Shown here: one piece after another, positions 7,953 through 16,368 of the stretch | How positions within the stretch are numbered: position 1 is the stretch's first letter | How the letters are laid out: each line of letters begins with the position of its first letter | Source: JADFMN01 sp964529975 | GTDB lineage: Bacteria; Armatimonadota; Fimbriimonadia; Fimbriimonadales; Fimbriimonadaceae | Direction: 5' to 3' | DNA length: 46,138 nucleotides | Assembly: GCA_964529975.1 (NCBI GenBank) | Contig: CAZGXW010000014.1 | Coordinates: 1-46,138, forward strand | Position numbers and translations under genes: made by a program | The notes under the pieces: model-generated | The model's input: the letters and a program-made list of their open reading frames with translations, nothing else | The model's database searches: none | Told to the model about the DNA's origin: nothing

Positions 7953-8637
7953 GAGACCTCCCGAAGGCAAGAAGCGTCTCGCCGTTCTCGTCGAGCCACT
8001 CTTCTTGATCGCGAAAATCCGGCAGATGCGAGGAAACCACCGACCAGAACCTCCGCGAGTGGTTGTGCTCGATCAGGTGTGCAAGTTCGTGCACAACGAT
8101 GTACTCCAGGACTGCAGGAGGAGCCATGATGAGGCGCCAATTGAAGGAGAGAGTTCCAGCCGAACTGCAAGAGCCCCAGCGTGAAACCTGGTCTCTTACG
8201 CCGACTCTTTTTGGAACCACTCCCATCGCGGGAGACCACCGACTCACCGCCTCGCGCAGGACGGGCTTGGATCGACGTCTCATCCATTCGAGCACGTGCG
8301 CGGCCCGCTCCCCTTCTGACGAGCCGTGGGCCCACAATTCACTGTTGGAAAGCCGGACTGGAGGGCACGAAGCCTCGCGGATGGCATGCCATTCCCCTCG
8401 ATAGAGCACCCTATCGACCGGCGAGACTGGACGTGTGAGCACTTGGGCCTCTATCCAGGGGCGACTATCGTGGAGAAACCTCTCGGCATCTCTTCGCGAG
8501 ACCCAACGTGGCTTCGTTACGACAACCCCGCCGTGGTCGACTCTGATCGTGATCTTGCGGGCGCCTTTTCGGTCTCGGATGGTGACGCCGATCTGCCCGA
8601 ACGAGTACTCTCGCACATCCCTGTGCTCCGCAGCCAT
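7945..8637 (-). CDS. YgjP-like zinc metallopeptidase (DUF45)
   Basis: A 230-residue protein with the YgjP/WLM-type metallopeptidase layout. A beta-rich N-terminus (KITIRVDHGGVVVTKPRWVS) is followed by the signature SRWGSCSSAGTLSFNWRL and then VVHELAHLIEHNHSRRFW. His183, His187 and His193 should bind zinc, with Glu184 as catalytic base. No signal peptide is seen, so it is cytoplasmic. The function of this widespread family is poorly known. A TAGAAT lies 7 nt before the ATG. The gene overlaps the downstream transporter start by 8 bp. Confidence 0.88.
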   Translation of the reverse strand: MAAEHRDVREYSFGQIGVTIRDRKGARKITIRVDHGGVVVTKPRWVSRRDAERFLHDSRPWIEAQVLTRPVSPVDRVLYRGEWHAIREASCPPVRLSNSELWAHGSSEGERAAHVLEWMRRRSKPVLREAVSRWSPAMGVVPKRVGVRDQVSRWGSCSSAGTLSFNWRLIMAPPAVLEYIVVHELAHLIEHNHSRRFWSVVSSHLPDFRDQEEWLDENGETLLAFGRSRV

Positions 8638-9078
8638 CGACCCGATTCTATCATCTCTGCCCTTGCAGCAGGGATGGCTGCGATGGTGCTGCTGTTCTCG
8701 GCCGGTTGCAAGCCTGCCGCGCGATTGGAATCAAGCGGTGCGCCGGAAGTAGACCAGACTGCCGAGTTCCTCTTCGAGGTCGTCTCCGGGCTCAGGTCCG
8801 GTGGCAAGTTAGAGAGCTCAGACGAGATCGCTCGGTACTTGACGTCGGCAAGGGGCAAGAGCGAGTACTGGCCCGCTCACCAGTTCTACGAAAGCGACGC
8901 CGCAGAGCGATACAACGGACTCCGTCCTAGCGACGAAGTTGCCGTGTGGGACAAGCCGTACGACATCGGGCGATTCCGGTTTGCCATCATCGTCTCGTCC
9001 GACTCAAACGAGGACAAAATCGTCTTGCGGGCGTACGAACTGGGCACCCAACGGTTGGTTCATACCTGGAAGTTTTGA
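8623..9078 (+). CDS. Small putative lipoprotein
   Basis: About 151 residues, not recognised as a known family. From the GTG at 8623 the N-terminus has a basic stretch (LRSHR), a hydrophobic core and the lipobox FSAGC, making a normal lipoprotein signal. The ATG at 8674 would leave only 12 residues with no positive charge, so GTG is preferred, although it overlaps the 5' end of the divergent metallopeptidase gene. The mature part has EYWPAHQFYESDAAERY and a C-terminal beta-rich segment (RFRFAIIVSSDSNEDKIVLRAY). Start choice is uncertain. Its stop lies 1 nt from the convergent ppk stop. Confidence 0.6.
   Translation: MLRSHRPDSIISALAAGMAAMVLLFSAGCKPAARLESSGAPEVDQTAEFLFEVVSGLRSGGKLESSDEIARYLTSARGKSEYWPAHQFYESDAAERYNGLRPSDEVAVWDKPYDIGRFRFAIIVSSDSNEDKIVLRAYELGTQRLVHTWKF
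8645..8650 (-). promoter_or_regulatory. -10-like hexamer for the YgjP-type gene
   Basis: TAGAAT on the minus strand, 7 nt before the ATG at 8637. Confidence 0.5.
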
Positions 9079-9079
9079 G

Positions 9080-11131
9080 TCATGTCTCCAGAAGGCGGCC
9101 GGCTGGCCACTTCGTGAGGACGGTCTGGCTCGTTATGCGGCGCTCACCATTAGATGGTGAGATTCGGGCATACCTGCCATCCTGGTCAAGATCCCAAGCG
9201 TTTGTGTTGTCTTGAAAGGCCAACCCGAACACTTTCTCGCGAATGTACTCTTGGTGCGCACTGTCGGTGATTGGCACGACGACTTCAATCCTTCGATCCA
9301 GGTTGCGCCGCATCATGTCCGCGCTGCCGATGTACACCAGCGGCGCCCCTGAATTGTGAAAGTAGTATGCCCGACTGTGTTCTAGGAACCGGCCGACGAT
9401 CGATCTCACACGAACGTTTTCGCTCAGACCCTTGACCCCTGCACGAAGGCAACAGATGCCTCGCACCAACAAGTCTACGCGCACGCCTTTTCCGCTCGCC
9501 TCATAAATGGCGTCGATCACCTCAGGATCGACGAGCGAGTTCAGTTTCAGCATGATGTGCCCCAACCCCGTTCGCTCGTGGGACGCCGCCTCGTCGTTGA
9601 TCAGATCTATCATCCTCTCGCGCAAGTCGATCGGCGCAACGAGCAGTCTTCGGTACTCTGCCTGTCGCGACATCCCCGTCAAGTAGTTGAATACCTCGCT
9701 AACATCGCGACAGATCTCCGCATTGGAAGTGAAGAGGCCCAAGTCTGTGTAGAGCCTTGCCGTCGTCGGATTGTAGTTTCCAGTCCCGATGTGCGCGTAC
9801 GAACGCATATCCTTGCCTTCCCTCCGGACAACCATGCAAAGCTTGCAGTGGGTCTTCATGTCGGCGAAGCCATAGGTGACATGGGCTCCTGCTCGCTCTA
9901 AGGCACGCGACCACACTAGGTTGTTGCTCTCATCGAACCTCGCTTTGATTTCGACAATCACCGCGACTTGCTTGCCCGCCTCCGCCGCAAGCAACAACGA
10001 CTCGACGATTGGCGAGTGGGCCCCGACGCGGTAGAGCGTCTGCTTGATGCCGATGACGTCGGGGTCCCTCGCTGCGGATGCGACGAACTCTTCGACGGGC
10101 AGAAAACTGTCAAAGGGATGATAGAGCAAAACGTCGCGCTTCTTCACCACTTTGAACAAGGAGCCTGCGCTCGATAACTGGTCTGACAGATAGGGCGAGT
10201 GGGGCTTGAACTTCGCCGACGGTCGATCGATCCCGTGCAGTTCCATGCAAACACCGAGCCCGATCAGACCGTCTGTCTCGAGGACGAAGGATTCATCCAG
10301 ACCCAGGTTTTTGACGAGAGTCTTGCGCCACTTCTTCGGAAAATCGTGCTGGATCTCTAAGAGCGCGGCGTCGCCAAACCTTCTTAGCCGCAAGGACTGC
10401 TCAACGGCCGAGATCAGGTCTGCGGCCTCGACCTCCATAATCTCGAAGTCCGCATCACGAACGACCCGGAACAAGAAGTGTCCATTGATTCGGACTCCCG
10501 GGAAGAACTCGTCGAGGTGGCTCGCGATCAGGTCCTCAAGGAGGATGAAGTCCGACCTATTCTTTGCTGCAGGGACAAGCCTAGGAAGGACGTCTGGGAC
10601 TTTAATGCGAGCAAGGCTCTTAGTCGATCCTTCCTCCAGTTCGACGGCGATGTTCAGGCTTCTGTTGGAGATGAACGGAAAGGTCTGAGCCGGATCGAGC
10701 ATCAAAGGCGTGCAAACGGGAAACACAGCGTCTCGAAAGTACTTCGTTGCCCGTTGCTGAAGCTTTGGGCTGAGGTCTTGGTACCTGCGCAGCGTGACGC
10801 CTGCCGCCTCGAGATCCGGTACAAGTTGCTCCAACCAATCCCTTGAGGCACGCCTCCTCAACACCCTCACATCGGCCATCAAAGCGTCGATCTGCTCTCC
10901 CGGCGTCATGCCGTCTGGCGTGGGCTCAGCGATCCCGGTCTCCATCTGCTCCACAAGTCCCGAAACACGGACCATGAAGAACTCGTCGAGGTTGCTCTCA
11001 AAGATCGAAAGGAACTTGAGGCGCTCAAGAACCGGATTGTCCGGGTTTTCAGCCTCAGCGAGCACGCGCTCATTGAAGCGCAACCAACTGAGTTCGCGGT
11101 TGATGTAGCGCCTGGCGTCTAATTGCGTCAT
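9080..11131 (-). CDS. ppk: Polyphosphate kinase 1
   Basis: PPK1 reversibly builds polyphosphate from the gamma-phosphate of ATP at the inner face of the membrane. The 683-residue protein has the family's N-terminal domain (YINRELSWLRFNERVLAEA, SNLDEFFMVRV), the head domain and the two phospholipase-D-like C-terminal domains. The autophosphorylated histidine is near residue 447 in YAHIGTGNYNPTTARLYTD; the second-domain signature RAYYFHNSG and YIGSADMMRRNLDRRIEV follow. The ATG at 11131 overlaps the stop of the upstream ppx-like gene as ATGA, so both polyphosphate enzymes are made from one message. A longer in-frame start (11161) would run into the neighbour and is rejected. Confidence 0.97.
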   Translation of the reverse strand: MTQLDARRYINRELSWLRFNERVLAEAENPDNPVLERLKFLSIFESNLDEFFMVRVSGLVEQMETGIAEPTPDGMTPGEQIDALMADVRVLRRRASRDWLEQLVPDLEAAGVTLRRYQDLSPKLQQRATKYFRDAVFPVCTPLMLDPAQTFPFISNRSLNIAVELEEGSTKSLARIKVPDVLPRLVPAAKNRSDFILLEDLIASHLDEFFPGVRINGHFLFRVVRDADFEIMEVEAADLISAVEQSLRLRRFGDAALLEIQHDFPKKWRKTLVKNLGLDESFVLETDGLIGLGVCMELHGIDRPSAKFKPHSPYLSDQLSSAGSLFKVVKKRDVLLYHPFDSFLPVEEFVASAARDPDVIGIKQTLYRVGAHSPIVESLLLAAEAGKQVAVIVEIKARFDESNNLVWSRALERAGAHVTYGFADMKTHCKLCMVVRREGKDMRSYAHIGTGNYNPTTARLYTDLGLFTSNAEICRDVSEVFNYLTGMSRQAEYRRLLVAPIDLRERMIDLINDEAASHERTGLGHIMLKLNSLVDPEVIDAIYEASGKGVRVDLLVRGICCLRAGVKGLSENVRVRSIVGRFLEHSRAYYFHNSGAPLVYIGSADMMRRNLDRRIEVVVPITDSAHQEYIREKVFGLAFQDNTNAWDLDQDGRYARISPSNGERRITSQTVLTKWPAGRLLET

Positions 11132-12036
11132 ATTGGCGTGCTGACTATCTCGCCGTCGCACATTCCAAGCACGGCCCCTTCCCGAACCCCGAACATGCTT
11201 ACGCGCATCGACTTATGCTGAAGTCGTTCCATTAAGAGTCTGTAAACGACTGCCCCCGCGAGCATTGTCGCTGCGCGCTTTTCCTTGACGTGGAAGCGTC
11301 GCTCGATCTGCCCAATATTGAGGCGTCGACAAGCCCATTCGAGGTACTCAAGCTCTCTACCCGCAATGTTCGGGTCGCCGTCGGGGTGCAAGGCCCGCCA
11401 GACCCCGCGGGCTACTCCACCGCTCGCGACAAGTCTGTTCGACTTTGGAAACCCCTCGAGCACCTTGAGGTGCGACTCTACGTCCGAGACCATCGCCGAT
11501 ACAACCGCCTTGTCCGTCGGCTGTTTGACTCCATGGCGGGCGATCAAAACGCCGGTTCCAATAGGCAGGCTGGCCTCGTTTGAGATCTCGCCATCGTGCC
11601 AGTACGCAACCTGTGCGCTACCCCCGCCGACTTCGATAAAGTGGGAGGGCTTGGTCGTCGGCATGTCGATCATCGCTCCCTTGAGCGCCAGTTCAGCCTC
11701 GCGCTGGGGACCAATAACGTCGATCTCGAGTCCAGTCGCCTGAGCGATCTTGGCGACTGTCCTTTTGTGCGCCTTGGCCTTTCGTACTGCCTCGGTCGCG
11801 AAGACGTACATGGACTCGGCCTTGTACATCTCCGCCTGACCCTTGAACTCGCAGATCAGTGAGACCAGTCGCGCCTCAAGGTCGGGGGGAATCGAGCCTC
11901 TCTTGGCGACGATTTGGCCAAGAGAGAGCCACTCGCTTGTGTTAACGACTCGTCGGACGCGCCCGTCTTCGACGTCGGCAATCAAGAGGTGCGCCGTATT
12001 GCTTCCGATATCGGCAGCCGCAAACCTCCTTGGCAT
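11128..12036 (-). CDS. ppx: Ppx/GppA-family exopolyphosphatase
   Basis: A 302-residue member of the ASKHA-fold Ppx/GppA family, which removes terminal phosphate from polyphosphate and/or hydrolyses pppGpp. It has the first phosphate loop (AAADIGSNTAHLLIADV), the VFATEAVRKAKA strand-helix, the catalytic region (IGPQREAELALKGA) and the second loop EVGGGSAQVAYW. It has only the core domain, lacking the HD-like C-terminal domain of E. coli Ppx. The ATG at 12036 is preceded by CATAAT at 7 nt. Being coupled to ppk, its main job is probably polyphosphate turnover, although a role on pppGpp cannot be excluded given the RSH-like gene that starts 59 bp away on the other strand. Confidence 0.92.
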   Translation of the reverse strand: MPRRFAAADIGSNTAHLLIADVEDGRVRRVVNTSEWLSLGQIVAKRGSIPPDLEARLVSLICEFKGQAEMYKAESMYVFATEAVRKAKAHKRTVAKIAQATGLEIDVIGPQREAELALKGAMIDMPTTKPSHFIEVGGGSAQVAYWHDGEISNEASLPIGTGVLIARHGVKQPTDKAVVSAMVSDVESHLKVLEGFPKSNRLVASGGVARGVWRALHPDGDPNIAGRELEYLEWACRRLNIGQIERRFHVKEKRAATMLAGAVVYRLLMERLQHKSMRVSMFGVREGAVLGMCDGEIVSTPI

Positions 12037-12043
12037 CCACTCG

Positions 12044-12049
12044 ATTATG
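12044..12049 (-). promoter_or_regulatory. -10-like hexamer for ppx-ppk
   Basis: CATAAT on the minus strand, 7 nt before the ppx ATG. It faces the divergent RSH-like promoter 33 bp away. Confidence 0.5.
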
Positions 12050-12082
12050 TCCCCAAGTGCCCTCCCCGCCCCACCGGTCGGA

Positions 12083-12088
12083 TAACCT
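12083..12088 (+). promoter_or_regulatory. -10-like hexamer for the RSH-like hydrolase gene
   Basis: TAACCT, 7 nt before the ATG at 12096. The spacer CCTGCCA cannot pair with the 16S tail in the sense direction. Confidence 0.5.
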
Positions 12089-12095
12089 CCTGCCA

Positions 12096-12653
12096 ATGGC
12101 CGCGAGGATCGAAGAAGCGATCAAATGGGCAAGGAAGAAGCACAAGGGGTCGTACCGTGACGGTGCTGACCCGCTTCCGTACGTCACACACCCGATCGAA
12201 GTGTTGACCATTCTTCGCTATGAGGCGGGAGTTACTGACGAAGACGCCCTTGTTGCCGCAATGCTCCACGACGTGGTCGAAGACACCGACGCCACGCTAC
12301 AAGACGTTGAGACACGGTTCGGGACCGTAGTCCGCGCGCTCGTCGAGGAACTCACGCGTACTGAGCCCAGCGATGAGGAGGCAAAGGGCCTAGGCGCCGA
12401 CGAACACCGGGCCCTGCGCTCTTCCCTTCTCCTTGCTGACATTGAGAACATGTCGCCTATGGCTCAGCGGATCAAGATCTGTGACCGGCTTTCCAATCTT
12501 CGCTGTGCAAAAGCGACTCGCACCAATGACGCGCTTCAGCGATACATCGAGCAGACTCACGAGATTCTCAGGATCATCGACCGTTCCATTGCGCCACAGG
12601 TCTGGGACCAGGTGGAGTTCCTCAGCCGTCGTGTTCCGGTGGGTCAACAGTGA
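12096..12653 (+). CDS. Small HD-domain (p)ppGpp hydrolase-like protein
   Basis: A 185-residue HD-superfamily protein resembling the hydrolase domain of RelA/SpoT (MESH1-like small alarmone hydrolases). Metal-binding residues line up: His32 (YVTHPIEV), His58-Asp59 (MLHDVVEDT), Glu62-Asp63 and Asp130 with Asn134 (CDRLSNLR). There is no synthetase, TGS or ACT domain. The predicted reaction is manganese-dependent removal of the 3' pyrophosphate from (p)ppGpp; other nucleotide substrates are possible. Its last codons overlap the ilvC-like gene (GTGA), so the two are translated together. It is divergent from ppx-ppk, whose activity is linked to (p)ppGpp in other bacteria. Confidence 0.85.
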   Translation: MAARIEEAIKWARKKHKGSYRDGADPLPYVTHPIEVLTILRYEAGVTDEDALVAAMLHDVVEDTDATLQDVETRFGTVVRALVEELTRTEPSDEEAKGLGADEHRALRSSLLLADIENMSPMAQRIKICDRLSNLRCAKATRTNDALQRYIEQTHEILRIIDRSIAPQVWDQVEFLSRRVPVGQQ

Positions 12654-13627
12654 CACGTTGGCGCGAGGATGAGATTGACCGGTCCCTTGTTCTGGGTCGA
12701 CACGTCGCGATTCTTGGCTTCGGCAATCAGGGACACGCCCACGCCCTCAATCTGCGCGACCAGGGAGTCCGCGTCACCGTCGGGGCACGAGAAGGCAAAG
12801 GGGCACAACTAGCGCGCTCGCTGGGATTTCCGACACTGTCTGTCGCAGAGGCAAGCCGAGACTGTGACCTGCTGATGATGTCTTTACCGGACGAATCGAT
12901 GCCGGACGTTTATGGCAAGGAGATCGAACCTTACATATCCTCGGACAAGGCACTGTTCGTATGTCATGGTTTGACTTTCCACTTTGGTTTGATCGCCGCA
13001 CCGCAAGGTGTCGACGTCTGCCTCGCCGCTCCCAAGGGCTCTGGCGCTTCGATGAGGCGAGAGTTCGAGGCAGGGAGATCCCTGGCTGGCCTCGTCGCTG
13101 TCCTGCAGGACGCGAGCGGTAGCGCCCTATCACTAGCGCTAAGTTATGCATGGGGGATTGGTTGCGCACGATCGCTGGTCCTTGAAACGACGTTCCAAGA
13201 GGAGTGCGTCACGGACCTCTTTGGGGAGCAGGCCGTGCTTTGCGGCGGCATCCCGGAACTCATCAAAGCGGCCTTTCAGACCCTTGTCGATGCTGGCTAT
13301 TCTCCCGAAGCGGCCTACCTCGAGTGCCTGCACGAAGCGAAACTCATCACTGACTTGATCTACGAAAGGGGACTGACAGGCATGAGGACCGCGATCAGTG
13401 ACACGGCAGAGTGGGGCGGACTCACTGTCGGCCCGAGACTGATCGATGAGTCGGTTCGGTCGCGCATGCGTTCGATCCTCGGCGAGATCGAGTCCGGCGA
13501 GTTTGCGGAGCAGTGGATGGACGAAGCCAAATCAGGCAAACTCCACCTTGCCGAGAAGCGACGAGAAGAGTCCTCATTGGCGATCGAAGAGACTGGCCGT
13601 TCACTCCGCGACCAGTTGAAGGGCTGA
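12650..13627 (+). CDS. ilvC: Ketol-acid reductoisomerase, class I
   Basis: KARI converts acetolactate or acetohydroxybutyrate to the dihydroxy acids of valine/isoleucine synthesis using NAD(P)H and two magnesium ions. The 325-residue protein has the nucleotide fold (AILGFGNQGHAHALNLRDQG), the catalytic His in VCHGLTFHFG, Lys in APKGSGASMRREFEAG, the metal site TDLFGEQAVLCGG, YLECLHEAKLITDL and the Ser in ISDTAEWGG. It is divergent in places: GFGNQ replaces GYGSQ, the usual PKGPGH His is Ala, and the loop after the second strand (GAREGKGAQ) lacks the serine that normally contacts the NADPH phosphate. The GTG start overlaps the hydrolase stop. No ilvB/N/D is nearby. Confidence 0.9.
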   Translation: MTRWREDEIDRSLVLGRHVAILGFGNQGHAHALNLRDQGVRVTVGAREGKGAQLARSLGFPTLSVAEASRDCDLLMMSLPDESMPDVYGKEIEPYISSDKALFVCHGLTFHFGLIAAPQGVDVCLAAPKGSGASMRREFEAGRSLAGLVAVLQDASGSALSLALSYAWGIGCARSLVLETTFQEECVTDLFGEQAVLCGGIPELIKAAFQTLVDAGYSPEAAYLECLHEAKLITDLIYERGLTGMRTAISDTAEWGGLTVGPRLIDESVRSRMRSILGEIESGEFAEQWMDEAKSGKLHLAEKRREESSLAIEETGRSLRDQLKG

Positions 13628-13628
13628 T

Positions 13629-14888
13629 CTACTTATAAAAGTCGAACGACTCGAGCTTCTTCTTCAGAGTCTGCAGAAACATGCCAGCCGTCATTCCATC
13701 GACAATGCGATGGTCATACGTAAGGACGATGTTCATCATCGACCTCACGGCGATCATGTCGTCCACTATCACCGGGCGCTTGACGATGCCATAGGCCCCG
13801 ATAATGCCCGACTGCGGCGCGTTGATCATGGGCGTGCCGAGCACGGCTCCGTATGAGCCGGGATTGGTGAGTGTAAACGTCCCGCCCTGGACATCGGAGG
13901 TTTCCAGCGAGTTCGACCTCGCCTTCTTGGCGATGGTTGCAAGATCCTTGGAAAGATCGACGAGTGACTTCGATTGACAGTCGCGGATGACCGGAACGAT
14001 GAGCCCGCCCGATCCGTCTTCGCCAAGCGACACCGCCACTCCCATGTGCACGACTCGGTTCACGACGATCTCGTTCGAGTCTGTGACGGACGAGTTCACG
14101 TACGGGAACTGCACCAAGGTCTCCGCAATGGCCTTGATGAAGAACGGCGTGTACGTGAGTTTCACCCCGTTCTGCTTTTCAAACGCGTCCTTGTTCGCCT
14201 CGCGAAACTTGACCAAGTTCGTGACGTCCACTTCGGTCAGCGTACTAACTACAGGAATCTGTGACGACCGCACCATGTGGTCCGCGATCATCTTCCTCAT
14301 GCCGACCAACTTGACGACCTCTTGGTCCGGTCCGGCGGTCACTGGCGCGGCTTGCTTGACTGGCGATCCTGCCTTGCCGCGAGACTTCAGATAGGCCTCG
14401 ATGTCCTTTCGATTGACGCGCCCGCCAGAGCCCGAGCCAGGGATCGAGGCCAGTTCTTCGTCCGAAACGCCATTCTCGCGCGCGATCGCGCGCACGACTG
14501 GCGTGTACCACCGCCGACCATTGCTTGTGGGAGCAGACGAGACAAGCGCCTCGCGCTCGCTCTTGGTGACAGCAGTCTCTTTTTCGACCTTTGCGGAGGC
14601 GACCGCTGCCGGCGCGCCACCGTTCTTCAGGATCTCCTTCGCCTTTGCCTCGTCCTCTTCGATAATGCCCATGCGGTGGAACACTTCGACATCGCCGCCT
14701 TCCGGAACTGTGATCTCGACCAAGATGCCGGATGCCGGAGAGGGGAGTTCCGTGTTCACCTTGTCGGTCATGATCTCCACGACCGGCTCGTCCACCTTCA
14801 CATAGTCCCCGACCTTCTTCAACCACCGGCTGATCTGGCCCTCGTGGACAGACTCGCCAAGTTCAGGAAAAAGGATGTCGGTCGCCAT
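13629..14888 (-). CDS. 2-oxo acid dehydrogenase E2 (dihydrolipoamide acyltransferase)
   Basis: A 419-residue E2 core subunit. Domain order is one lipoyl domain (residues about 2-77, lipoyl Lys43 in EIMTDKVNTELPS), an Ala/Lys linker, a peripheral-subunit-binding domain (about 127-165, YTPVVRAIARENGVSDEELASI) and the catalytic domain ending in LTYDHRIVDG with His393 and Asp397. It could belong to the pyruvate, 2-oxoglutarate or branched-chain complex; a single lipoyl domain and the absence of E1/E3 neighbours do not settle which. A TACAAT 7 nt before the ATG gives it its own promoter, even though phhA lies upstream on the same strand. Confidence 0.93.
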   Translation of the reverse strand: MATDILFPELGESVHEGQISRWLKKVGDYVKVDEPVVEIMTDKVNTELPSPASGILVEITVPEGGDVEVFHRMGIIEEDEAKAKEILKNGGAPAAVASAKVEKETAVTKSEREALVSSAPTSNGRRWYTPVVRAIARENGVSDEELASIPGSGSGGRVNRKDIEAYLKSRGKAGSPVKQAAPVTAGPDQEVVKLVGMRKMIADHMVRSSQIPVVSTLTEVDVTNLVKFREANKDAFEKQNGVKLTYTPFFIKAIAETLVQFPYVNSSVTDSNEIVVNRVVHMGVAVSLGEDGSGGLIVPVIRDCQSKSLVDLSKDLATIAKKARSNSLETSDVQGGTFTLTNPGSYGAVLGTPMINAPQSGIIGAYGIVKRPVIVDDMIAVRSMMNIVLTYDHRIVDGMTAGMFLQTLKKKLESFDFYK

Positions 14889-14895
14889 CGTCGCT

Positions 14896-14901
14896 ATTGT
14901 A
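14896..14901 (-). promoter_or_regulatory. -10-like hexamer for the E2 gene
   Basis: TACAAT on the minus strand, 7 nt before the ATG at 14888. Confidence 0.5.
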
Positions 14902-14942
14902 TCCCTAGGCTCAAATGACGTCCAGGGGCGTCCTAACGACGC

Positions 14943-15869
14943 TCACGCCCCCGCTTCCATGAAGCTTTTCAGGTCGGCTTCGCTGACTTCCGGCTCACCA
15001 GGCGCCACGTTGTTCAGGCGCCCGTCCTTCATCCAGGCGATCAACTGGTCCGTCATCGAGAACAGGTGGTCGAACGAGTCGACGTAGAAGTACAAGGGCT
15101 GGTAGTGGTCGATCTCAAAGTACTGATTGATCATCCACTCCAATTGGGCGGGGTACCTCTGCGCGTCCTTGTCCTCGATCGCGTACTCGATCTCCCCGAA
15201 CGAGGAGAGTATGCCGCTGCCATACACCTTTAGCCCGCCGCCTTTATCCTTCATGAGGCCGAACTCGATCGTGAACCAGAAGAACCGAGCCATCGCTTTA
15301 ATGATGCTGCTCAGTCGCCGGACGCGCTCTTCAGGATCGCTGATCGCGTTGCAGATTTCCGCGGCTGTGTGGGCTGCGTCGCCAAATCGGACGAGCGTGT
15401 CGGCGAACGCCCGGTCTGTGTGCATCGGCACATGTCCCGCGATGTCGTGGAAAATGTCGGGCTCGGGCAAATAGTCCAATTTGTCCTGGTGCCTGATCGT
15501 GATCGTCGTCGGAAAGTCTCGTTGGCGCAGGCAGTCGAAGAACAGAAAGGCTGGCACATACCCGCTCACGGCCTTCGCCTTAAAGCCGGTCATCGTCGTC
15601 AGTTGCTGGTTGACGTCTGCGAGCCGAGGGACTGCGTCTGGCGACAGCATCAAGTTGCTGATGCCTTTCATGAAGTGCTCGTTCGCGTACTTCTCCCAGC
15701 GAGGAAGCATACGGGCGAAAAGTCGGCGCCAGGCCTCGTGGTTTTCGGCTGAGTAAAGATCGTAGGGCTGGTCGATGTAAACCTGTCCGTGCTTGACCGC
15801 GTCCTCGATGAAAGGCGCCTGGGTCGTCGTCATCCCAATGCCAGGCTCGAACTTTGCTGCGTGTGCCAT
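14943..15869 (-). CDS. phhA: Phenylalanine-4-hydroxylase
   Basis: A non-haem-iron, tetrahydropterin-dependent enzyme that turns phenylalanine into tyrosine. At 308 residues it is the length of the bacterial monodomain form, without the regulatory domain of animal enzymes. Iron ligands are His141 and His146 (PEPDIFHDIAGHVPMH) and Glu202 (FFWFTIEFGL). The substrate and pterin region LFFDCLRQRDFPTTITIRH and the C-terminal YQPLYFYVDSFDHLF are intact. A pterin carbinolamine dehydratase, the usual partner, is not in the window. A TAGAAT lies 12 nt before the ATG; an in-frame ATG at residue 13 is an alternative start. Confidence 0.96.
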   Translation of the reverse strand: MAHAAKFEPGIGMTTTQAPFIEDAVKHGQVYIDQPYDLYSAENHEAWRRLFARMLPRWEKYANEHFMKGISNLMLSPDAVPRLADVNQQLTTMTGFKAKAVSGYVPAFLFFDCLRQRDFPTTITIRHQDKLDYLPEPDIFHDIAGHVPMHTDRAFADTLVRFGDAAHTAAEICNAISDPEERVRRLSSIIKAMARFFWFTIEFGLMKDKGGGLKVYGSGILSSFGEIEYAIEDKDAQRYPAQLEWMINQYFEIDHYQPLYFYVDSFDHLFSMTDQLIAWMKDGRLNNVAPGEPEVSEADLKSFMEAGA

Positions 15870-15881
15870 CGCCTCTGACCT

Positions 15882-15887
15882 ATTCTA
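15882..15887 (-). promoter_or_regulatory. -10-like hexamer for phhA
   Basis: TAGAAT on the minus strand, 12 nt before the ATG, which predicts a leader of only about 5 nt. Confidence 0.4.
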
Positions 15888-15910
15888 ACGCCACGGAGGC
15901 CGCTAGAGTC

Positions 15911-16270
15911 TCACCCCTCCAGTCGGTCCCTTAGAGCGCGCTGCACCAAAAAGCCCGCAAACGCCAGCGTTCCCAGCGCAGGAACGACGAACGCCGCATA
16001 GTGCAACATCACCGAGCGGTCGGAGGGGCTGTTGTACAAACTGTACGAGGGCGTCCGGATATCCATGAGAGGACCAAGCCCCATCCACACGCCAATGATC
16101 AGAGGGACCAGACAGAGCCAAGGAAGCCATTTGGCGCCGCCCTGGTCCACCCTCAATCGCGCAAACCGGTATAGGATGAACGCGAGGACGAGTGGGATCA
16201 CGATCACCACCATGAGTTCTGGCCAGGCCCGCTTCTCGCCTTCAGCCGCTAAGAGCACCGTCAAGTCCAT
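15911..16270 (-). CDS. Small three-helix membrane protein
   Basis: A 119-residue membrane protein that I do not recognise. Three hydrophobic segments are visible: near 19-37 (LMVVIVIPLVLAFILYRF), near 48-66 (WLPWLCLVPLIIGVWMGLG) and near 90-110 (LHYAAFVVPALGTLAFAGFL). The last residues are Arg/Asp-rich. The ATG at 16270 has an AAGGGGA ribosome binding site about 6 nt upstream, so the longer in-frame extension (to 16351), which reads across a strong hairpin, is rejected. It sits between the response regulator and phhA on the same strand, with a terminator-like hairpin separating it from the former. Confidence 0.65.
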   Translation of the reverse strand: MDLTVLLAAEGEKRAWPELMVVIVIPLVLAFILYRFARLRVDQGGAKWLPWLCLVPLIIGVWMGLGPLMDIRTPSYSLYNSPSDRSVMLHYAAFVVPALGTLAFAGFLVQRALRDRLEG

Positions 16271-16313
16271 CGTAGTCCCCTTATACCCAGCAAGCAGCGT
16301 GCCGCTGAGACGC

Positions 16314-16346
16314 GGAAAGGGCCCGGTAGAACACCGGGCCCTTTCC
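16314..16346 (-). terminator. Perfect 14-bp hairpin after the response regulator gene
   Basis: GGAAAGGGCCCGGT, loop AGAAC, then the exact complement. It lies 22 nt after the response-regulator stop and before the small membrane protein gene. There is no U-run after it, so it may be a Rho-assisted terminator or an mRNA 3'-end stabiliser. Confidence 0.65.
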
Positions 16347-16368
16347 GTCACTCGTCCAACGAGGTGGT

